Source of the DNA: Flavobacteriaceae bacterium
GTDB lineage: Bacteria; Bacteroidota; Bacteroidia; Flavobacteriales; Flavobacteriaceae
DNA length: 10,769 nucleotides
Assembly: GCA_013042825.1 (NCBI GenBank)
Contig: JABDPL010000134.1
Span: forward strand, 1-10,769
Direction of reading: 5' to 3'
Positions 6,146-10,769 of this stretch are shown piece after piece. The stretch's first letter is position 1. Each line of letters starts with the position of its first letter. The notes beneath the pieces were generated by a model, which was given only the letters and a program-made list of their open reading frames with translations, was not told the DNA's origin and did not search any database. The position numbers were made by a program, and so were the translations under genes.

Positions 6146-6913
6146 ATGGCGACCTATAAAAAACGCGGATACAAACCAAAAACCAAAGCTGACAGGCTTG
6201 AAGCCCTGGAGGAACAGTCGAAAACAGCAGAGGTTTTTAAGTCGCTTGATGAAGGGGCTTCCAAGACCGAACAGTGGGTTATTAAGAACCAGAAGATAAT
6301 CTTTTCGATCATTGGAGCGGTAGCCGTTATTGTTCTTGGTTACCTGGGTTACACCAAGTATATCCAGGAGCCAAAAGAGATCGAAGCCAAGAATGATATG
6401 TTTCAGGCGCAGCAATATTTTGATCAGGCCGTGAATGCCGTTGAAAAGGATTCCCTATTCACTCTGTCGCTGAATGGTGGTGAAGGTAAATTTGGAATGC
6501 TTGACATCATAGATAACCATGGTAGTACCGACGCCGGTAACCTGGCTAATTATTATGCCGGTATGGCATATTTCAATTTAAAGGATTATGAGAATGCAGT
6601 CCGATATCTCGGTGATTTCAAAAGTGATGATGATGTTCTGGGACCATTGGCTGCCGGTGGTATAGGCGATTGCTTTATTCAGCTGAATCAGCCAGAAGAT
6701 GCCCTTGACTATTACAAAGAGGCTGCTGAGATGAAAACCAATAATTTCAGTACACCGATCTATTTACACAAGGCAGGAACTACTGCTCTTAATTTGGATC
6801 GCCCTGCAGAAGCCCTAAAATATTTCCAAAGAATAAAGGATGAATTTCCTGAAAGTAGCCAGGCCGGTACCATAGATGTATTTATCGGCAGGGCCCAGGC
6901 AGCAGTGAATTAG
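6146..6913 (+). CDS. Single-pass membrane protein with TPR repeats (YfgM/TPR type)
   Basis: A 255-residue protein: a basic, Lys/Arg-rich cytosolic N-terminus with a helical stretch (1-48), one transmembrane helix (about 51-72, IIFSIIGAVAVIVLGYLGY), then a soluble part on the outer face of the inner membrane. That part holds at least three TPR-like helix pairs: about 132-163 (NLANYYAGMAYFNLKDYENA), 167-198 (GDCFIQLNQPEDALDYYKEA) and 205-236 (TALNLDRPAEALKYFQRI). Architecture resembles YfgM, which binds SecYEG and chaperones in E. coli, but that role is only inferred. I chose the ATG at 6146 over a TTG at 6008 because the extra 46 codons look non-coding and contain the promoter element. ribH starts 4 bases after its stop, so the two are co-transcribed. 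The exact binding partner is unknown. Confidence 0.82.
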   Translation: MATYKKRGYKPKTKADRLEALEEQSKTAEVFKSLDEGASKTEQWVIKNQKIIFSIIGAVAVIVLGYLGYTKYIQEPKEIEAKNDMFQAQQYFDQAVNAVEKDSLFTLSLNGGEGKFGMLDIIDNHGSTDAGNLANYYAGMAYFNLKDYENAVRYLGDFKSDDDVLGPLAAGGIGDCFIQLNQPEDALDYYKEAAEMKTNNFSTPIYLHKAGTTALNLDRPAEALKYFQRIKDEFPESSQAGTIDVFIGRAQAAVN

Positions 6914-6917
6914 TCTG

Positions 6918-7400
6918 ATGGCCACTGCGAATACCAACTTATCTGAATTCGATCGAAGCGCTCTGCCTGATGCTGGGGACTTTAAAATCGGAATGGTTGT
7001 CTCTGAGTGGAATTCCGAAATTACAACTGCACTTCACAAGGGGGCCTATGACACCTTGATTTCATGTGGTGTACCATCCCAAAACCTGAAAACCCTGAAT
7101 GTCCCGGGGAGTTTTGAATTGATCTACGGATGTAAATCACTTCAACGCAATGGCATGGATGCCATAATTGCCATTGGTAGTGTCATCCAGGGTGAAACGA
7201 AACATTTTGATTTCGTATGCCAAGGTGTCACACAAGGTATTAAAGACCTCAATGTGCAATCGGACATACCCGTGATCTTTTGTGTGCTAACCGATGATAC
7301 CTACCAGCAAGCTCTGGATCGATCGGGTGGAAAGCACGGAAACAAAGGCGTTGAAGCTGCTGTAGCCGCCATAAAAATGGCAGCTATCAAGAGGGGGTAG
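6918..7400 (+). CDS. ribH: 6,7-dimethyl-8-ribityllumazine synthase (riboflavin synthase beta chain)
   Basis: A 160-residue enzyme that condenses 5-amino-6-ribitylaminouracil with 3,4-dihydroxy-2-butanone 4-phosphate to give the last precursor of riboflavin; family members form pentamers or 60-mer capsids in the cytosol. Motifs in order: VVSEWN (27-32, aromatic residue stacking on the substrate), VPGSFELI (62-69, butanone phosphate side), GSVIQGETKHFDFV (87-100, with catalytic His96) and the C-terminal LTDDTYQQALDRSGGKHGNKG (phosphate-binding Arg/Lys region). Length is typical, with a roughly 20-residue N-terminal extension before the first strand. The gene is separated from the other rib genes, as is common in this phylum, and no FMN riboswitch is visible upstream. 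It is most likely transcribed with the TPR gene. Confidence 0.97.
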   Translation: MATANTNLSEFDRSALPDAGDFKIGMVVSEWNSEITTALHKGAYDTLISCGVPSQNLKTLNVPGSFELIYGCKSLQRNGMDAIIAIGSVIQGETKHFDFVCQGVTQGIKDLNVQSDIPVIFCVLTDDTYQQALDRSGGKHGNKGVEAAVAAIKMAAIKRG

Positions 7401-7452
7401 TTGCGCAAGTGCCGTTTTACCGGCTCATTATTCTTGTTAACAAATTTTAAGT

Positions 7453-7480
7453 CAAGCCTTTCGGCATTGTTTTTGTTTTT
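7453..7480 (+). terminator. Putative weak terminator after ribH
   Basis: CAAGCC (7453-7458) can pair with GGC-a-TTG (7463-7469, one bulged A) around the loop TTTC, and is followed by an 11-base T-rich run broken by one G (7470-7480). The short bulged stem makes this a weak candidate. It lies about 53 bases after the ribH stop and directly before a promoter-like box, a sensible place for an operon boundary. Confidence 0.4.
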
Positions 7481-7483
7481 GAG

Positions 7484-7491
7484 TACTTTTG
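7484..7491 (+). promoter_or_regulatory. Putative -7 element for the mutL unit
   Basis: TACTTTTG fits the Bacteroidota -7 consensus TAnnTTTG, 15 bases before the ATG at 7507, close to the spacing seen at ndk and at the TPR gene. No TTG lies at the ideal distance upstream (nearest at 7467-7469, a 14-base spacer), so the promoter is incomplete or weak. The rest of the 7401-7506 gap holds two short palindromes, TTGCGCAA (7401-7408) and TTGTTAACAA (7434-7443), without known role. Confidence 0.45.
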
Positions 7492-7506
7492 AAAGGTTAA
7501 GCAATC

Positions 7507-7791
7507 ATGGGATTATTCAAATTACGCAAGAACAAACGCTTTGATTACACACCCCGGTATTACAAGAAGGATGGTGAAGGAAGCCCCTTTGAGATCAAAC
7601 GCAAGTTTGACGACTATCGAACTACTGCCGGAGGTCAGGGAGGTATAAAAACGCGGTTCAATAATGCGCTGGATGACTTGAAAAGAAATCCTAACCGCGA
7701 AGTTAACAGGCGGGTGTTCTTTATCGTTCTCATCTTAATATTGATTTTCCTGTTTATTATTGATTTTGATTTATCTATTTTCTTTAGATAA
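7507..7791 (+). CDS. Small conserved membrane protein upstream of mutL
   Basis: A 94-residue protein. The first two thirds are soluble and strongly basic: FDYTPRYYKKDGEG (12-25), then FEIKRKFDDYRTT (28-40), a glycine-rich turn AGGQGG (41-46) and a helix FNNALDDLKRN (51-61). One transmembrane helix (about 69-87) ends in a short tail DFDLSIFFR, so this is probably a C-tail-anchored or single-pass inner-membrane protein with its basic part in the cytosol. I recognise this as a protein found before mutL in Flavobacteriaceae; as I recall, some database entries call it a riboflavin synthase beta subunit, probably carried over from ribH next door. Nothing in it resembles that enzyme. mutL starts 6 bases after its stop, so they share a transcript. 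Function unknown. Confidence 0.82.
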   Translation: MGLFKLRKNKRFDYTPRYYKKDGEGSPFEIKRKFDDYRTTAGGQGGIKTRFNNALDDLKRNPNREVNRRVFFIVLILILIFLFIIDFDLSIFFR

Positions 7792-7797
7792 GATTTA

Positions 7798-9642
7798 ATG
7801 GCCGATATCATACAGTTATTACCCGATCATGTAGCCAACCAAATTGCTGCGGGAGAAGTTGTTCAACGACCTGCTTCTGTTGTAAAGGAGTTGATGGAAA
7901 ATGCCATTGATGCTGATGCATCTGTAATTCAGCTAATCGTTAAAGATGCGGGAAAATCCCTTATTCTGGTTGTTGATAACGGTAGCGGCATGAGTTCGAC
8001 CGATGCCCGTTTAAGCCTTGAACGTCATGCCACATCGAAGATCAAAACAGCCAGCGACCTGTTCAATATAAACACCAAAGGTTTCAGGGGTGAAGCGCTG
8101 GCCAGTATCGCTGCAATAGCACATCTCGAAATGAAATCGAGACTGCAGCATGATCCCATCGGGACCATTATTCGTGTAGAAGGGAGCAAGGTTCTGTCTC
8201 AGGAGGATGCTGCGGTGCCATCGGGAACTTCAATTGCTGTAAAAAATCTGTTTTTCAATGTGCCCGCGCGCCGGAATTTCCTGAAATCAGACCAGGTTGA
8301 GCTTCGACATATAATCGATGAGTTCCATCGTGTTGCATTGGCCCACCCTTGTGTAGAATTCAAGTTTTATCATAACGATTCAGAAATGTTCAACCTGCCG
8401 GTTAGCAAGCTTCGAAAGCGAATTGTGAGCGTGTTTGGCAGCAAGACAAATGAGAAACTCGTACCCGTGGGTGAGGAGACCGAGGTGGTCAGGATAGGCG
8501 GTTTTGTTGGAAAACCTCAATTTGCAAGAAAAACCAGGGGTGAGCAGTTCTTTTTTGTCAATGATCGTTTTATCAAAAGCCCCTATTTGAATCACGCGGT
8601 GAATTCTGCGTTCGAGGGTCTTTTGAAGGAAGGCGCTCATGCCAGTTATTTCCTTTATTTAGAGGTTGATCCCCAGGGAATCGATGTCAATATACATCCC
8701 ACTAAAACAGAGATCAAGTTTGAGGATGAGCATACGATTTATGCCATTCTAAGAGCGGCGGTAAGGCATAGTCTTGGTCAATTCAGTATTGCCCCGGTAT
8801 TAGACTTTGAGCGCGATGCTTCAATGGATACGCCATACAGCTACAAGGGTAAGACGGCTATGCGGCCTGAGGTAGATGTAGACCAAAGTTTTAATCCCTT
8901 TAGCAAAGAGATTCGGTCAACTCCGGGTCAGGGGTTTAAGAAACACAAGCAGGCTGACTGGGAGAGTCTTTACGTTGGCTTGGAATCAAAAAGCAATCAA
9001 CCGGATGGCGAATCCTCTCATTTTGAGGTTGAAAGCGATCCCGATTCTGTAGGGATGTTCGGCCAAGAGCATACTATTGCTCATTTTAAAACGTTTCAAG
9101 TTCAGAATAAATACATCATAAAACCGATAAAATCCGGACTGGTGATCATCAATCAACATCGAGCACATCAGCGCATTCTTTACGAATCCTTCCTGGAGGA
9201 GATAACGGTAAATGCCGGTGTGAGTCAGCAGCTCATGTTTCCAAAGCAATTGCATTATTCCCGACCTGAAACTGCCGTTATACGCGATCTTCGCCCGCAG
9301 TTGGAACAAGCGGGTTTTGTCTTTGAATGCCTCGATGATGAGGCGATAGAAATAAACGGAATTCCTTCGGCAATGGCAGAGGAGAAGGTCAGTGATATTC
9401 TCGATAGCCTTATTCGTGATGTACAACAACAGGTGCCGGGCGCCAGTTTTAGTCAGAGTGATTTGATAGCCAAAAGCCTGGCAAAAAGCATGGCCATTAA
9501 ATCGGGCAAACATCTTGGAAGTGAGGAACGCGAATTTCTGATCGACAAGTTGTTTTTCTGCAAGGAACCCGATAAATCACCATTCAGCAAACCAGTGTTC
9601 GTGACTCTTAGAGCCGAGGACCTTGAGAAATTCTTCATTTAA
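7798..9642 (+). CDS. mutL: DNA mismatch repair protein MutL
   Basis: A 614-residue GHKL ATPase that links mismatch recognition by MutS to strand removal. The N-terminal ATPase domain is complete: ANQIAAGEVVQRPASVVKEL then ENAIDA (Glu31 as general base, Asn35 for Mg), DNGSGM (60-65), TKGFRGEAL (93-101) and the GTS...NVPARRNFL loop. The transducer domain follows, with FFFVNDRFI and DVNIHPTKTEIKF. A poorly conserved linker (about 345-425) leads to the C-terminal dimerisation domain. There the endonuclease motif DQHA(x)2E(x)4E reads NQHRAHQRILYE (452-463): Asp becomes Asn452, Ala becomes Arg455, Glu becomes Gln458. A Lys (563) stands where the ACxxAxK Cys is expected, and CPHGRP is reduced to Cys588 followed by KEPDKSP. 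Metal-dependent nicking therefore looks absent or altered. The frame is intact and length normal; this seems a lineage form, not a damaged gene. Confidence 0.97.
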   Translation: MADIIQLLPDHVANQIAAGEVVQRPASVVKELMENAIDADASVIQLIVKDAGKSLILVVDNGSGMSSTDARLSLERHATSKIKTASDLFNINTKGFRGEALASIAAIAHLEMKSRLQHDPIGTIIRVEGSKVLSQEDAAVPSGTSIAVKNLFFNVPARRNFLKSDQVELRHIIDEFHRVALAHPCVEFKFYHNDSEMFNLPVSKLRKRIVSVFGSKTNEKLVPVGEETEVVRIGGFVGKPQFARKTRGEQFFFVNDRFIKSPYLNHAVNSAFEGLLKEGAHASYFLYLEVDPQGIDVNIHPTKTEIKFEDEHTIYAILRAAVRHSLGQFSIAPVLDFERDASMDTPYSYKGKTAMRPEVDVDQSFNPFSKEIRSTPGQGFKKHKQADWESLYVGLESKSNQPDGESSHFEVESDPDSVGMFGQEHTIAHFKTFQVQNKYIIKPIKSGLVIINQHRAHQRILYESFLEEITVNAGVSQQLMFPKQLHYSRPETAVIRDLRPQLEQAGFVFECLDDEAIEINGIPSAMAEEKVSDILDSLIRDVQQQVPGASFSQSDLIAKSLAKSMAIKSGKHLGSEEREFLIDKLFFCKEPDKSPFSKPVFVTLRAEDLEKFFI

Positions 9643-9646
9643 ATCT

Positions 9647-10399
9647 ATGATCAAACTCACAGATACCGTCAAGCATTTGCTTATTATCAATGCCCTAATG
9701 TTCTTGGGAACTTTGGCCATTGGCAACGGACAAGTGTTTTTTAAATATTTCGCGCTTTATTTTCCAAAGAATGACTTGTTTCAACCCTGGCAGGTTCTTA
9801 CCCATATGTTCATGCATGGCGGGTTTATGCATATCTTTTTCAATATGTTCGCCCTGTGGATGTTCGGAACAGCAGTAGAGCAGGTTTTCGGAAGCAAGAA
9901 ATTCATCATTTTTTATATTCTGTCGGGATTAGGAGCGGCGGTGCTTCAATTGGCATTTATGTTCTATCAATTCAATTCGAATTTGAGTTTGCTCGTAGGT
10001 GAAGGTTACCTGGCAAACGAGATTCTTGATATACTTAACCAGGGACGATATAACACCAGGTGGGAAGCTGTACTCGGTGATTTAAAATTAGGTGAATTCG
10101 TCACCTCGTTCAATACAACGATGGTTGGGGCTTCTGGTGCAATCATGGGCGTTCTTGTGGCCTTTGGCATGTTATTTCCCAATAGCAAGCTTATGCTGAT
10201 TTTCCTTCCGATCCCTATAAAGGCGAAGTATTTTATCCCGGCCATAATCGTACTGGACCTTGTCTCGGCATTAACCGGGCAGTCGTTTTTTAGTCCGAGT
10301 AACACGGCTTACGTAGCGCACGTAGGTGGCGCATTAACGGGCTTTCTATTGATGTATTTCTGGAAAAAGAATCAATTCGATAACTATCGCTGGAATTAA
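9647..10399 (+). CDS. Rhomboid family intramembrane serine protease
   Basis: A 250-residue polytopic inner-membrane protease that cuts substrates within transmembrane helices. The motifs of an active rhomboid are present: THMFMHGGFMHIFFNMFALWMFG (His62 and Asn66, the oxyanion-side residues), GASGAIMG with nucleophile Ser163, and YVAHVGGALTG with catalytic His225. Six transmembrane helices fit (starting near 8, 60, 84, 160, 184 and 220). A stretch of about 48 mostly polar residues (111-158) lies between the third helix and the catalytic GxSG helix, longer than the loop in bacterial GlpG. I chose the ATG at 9647, four bases after the mutL stop, over a TTG at 9623 that would overlap mutL and add eight polar residues. 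A second rhomboid gene follows without a gap. Substrates are unknown. Confidence 0.92.
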   Translation: MIKLTDTVKHLLIINALMFLGTLAIGNGQVFFKYFALYFPKNDLFQPWQVLTHMFMHGGFMHIFFNMFALWMFGTAVEQVFGSKKFIIFYILSGLGAAVLQLAFMFYQFNSNLSLLVGEGYLANEILDILNQGRYNTRWEAVLGDLKLGEFVTSFNTTMVGASGAIMGVLVAFGMLFPNSKLMLIFLPIPIKAKYFIPAIIVLDLVSALTGQSFFSPSNTAYVAHVGGALTGFLLMYFWKKNQFDNYRWN

Positions 10400-10769
10400 A
10401 TGACATCATTAACCCAGGACATACGGGAAAAACTTCAAAGGTTGACCGCCTTCGAAAAGATCATTCTGATAAATGTAGTCGTTTACATCGTTGGATGGTT
10501 GATCTGGAAAGCAGAGGGTATTGCAAGGCCAAACAGCTTGAGTTGGCTTGCCCTGCCTAAGGAATTCGGTGAATTTATTCTGAAACCCTGGTCGATCATT
10601 ACATATGGATTTGCTCATTTCGGATTCTGGCACCTGGCCTTTAATATGCTGGTTTTATATTTTATAGGCAGGTCCTTTTCAAATTTATTCAATGTGAAAT
10701 TATCATTGAATGTTTATTTCATGGGTATTCTCTCCGGGGGCTTATTATTCATGCTGGTTTATCTTATAA
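10400..10769 (+). CDS. Second rhomboid family protein, 5' part
   Basis: Open to the window end; 123 codons visible. The ATG follows directly on the TAA of the preceding rhomboid gene (10397-10399), so the two are almost surely co-transcribed and probably translationally coupled. A short amphipathic N-terminus (1-18) precedes a hydrophobic helix (about 20-36, ILINVVVYIVGWLIW), a polar segment, then KPWSIITYGFAHFGFWHLAFNMLVLYFIG (62-90). This is the rhomboid family signature, with His78 and Asn82 at the positions of His62 and Asn66 in the neighbour. A further hydrophobic helix begins near 103. The catalytic Ser and His would lie beyond the edge, so protease activity cannot be judged. It is not a close copy of its neighbour. 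Confidence 0.87.
   Translation, partial: MTSLTQDIREKLQRLTAFEKIILINVVVYIVGWLIWKAEGIARPNSLSWLALPKEFGEFILKPWSIITYGFAHFGFWHLAFNMLVLYFIGRSFSNLFNVKLSLNVYFMGILSGGLLFMLVYLI

Noticed and set aside
6700..6917. FMN riboswitch or other leader in front of ribH
   Set aside because: ribH starts 4 bases after the TPR gene stop; there is no room for an aptamer, and no conserved RFN-like elements are visible.
8986..9513. A 175-codon open frame antisense to mutL
   Set aside because: It is opposite the well-supported MutL C-terminal domain and its translation shows no family features.
9151..9642. MutL C-terminus as a decaying pseudogene
   Set aside because: The frame is intact to a normal C-terminal end and the surrounding domain is well formed; the altered motifs look like a stable lineage variant.
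1..10769. A mobile element, defence island or CRISPR array
   Set aside because: No transposase, integrase, direct-repeat array, tRNA-linked attachment site or restriction or toxin gene is visible; gene content and order are those of a housekeeping region.

Overview
The window reads as ordinary chromosomal core sequence of a member of the Bacteroidota, most probably Flavobacteriaceae. The pointers are a GldI gliding-motility lipoprotein, a lipoprotein fusing a cyclophilin to an FKBP domain, Bacteroidota-type promoter elements (TAnnTTTG at -7) with no clear Shine-Dalgarno sequences, and the order recF / TPR membrane protein / ribH / small membrane protein / mutL / rhomboid / rhomboid, which I recall from Flavobacteriaceae genomes. 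I cannot name the genus. Coding density is very high, no gene-free stretch reaches 300 bases, and I see no insertion sequence, prophage, CRISPR array, tRNA or rRNA.

Layout. (1) 1-726, plus: the 3' part of pepD (Xaa-His dipeptidase), cut by the window edge. (2) 757-3503, minus: a tight three-gene operon nrnA-like DHH phosphoesterase > gldI > cyclophilin-FKBP lipoprotein. It runs towards pepD, and both end at one shared hairpin (731-758). (3) 3592-4011, plus: ndk, divergent from nrnA with back-to-back promoters, ending at a strong terminator (4036-4065). (4) 4202-6007, minus: recF > small lipocalin-like lipoprotein > DUF721/DciA-like protein, all overlapping. (5) 6146-7400, plus: a single-pass TPR protein and ribH. 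(6) 7507 to the right edge, plus: a small membrane protein, mutL, a rhomboid protease and a second rhomboid cut by the window end. A weak terminator followed by a promoter-like site (7453-7491) separates units 5 and 6.

How the genes work together. Unit 2 puts three peptidyl-prolyl isomerase domains on two lipoproteins side by side, which suggests a shared role in folding exported or outer-membrane proteins, including the gliding / type IX secretion machinery. Unit 4 links recombinational repair (RecF) with a probable DnaB-helicase loader relative. Units 5 and 6 mix housekeeping functions (riboflavin synthesis, mismatch repair, intramembrane proteolysis).

I found no evidence of an undescribed system. 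The items most worth checking are the MutL endonuclease motif, in which both key acidic residues are amides; the degenerate FKBP active site in the fusion lipoprotein; a long insert just before the catalytic segment of the first rhomboid; and the near-leaderless start of the nrnA transcript. Several start codons were moved from upstream TTG codons to ATG codons that fit the families and gene spacing better (recF, the small lipoprotein, the TPR protein, the first rhomboid).
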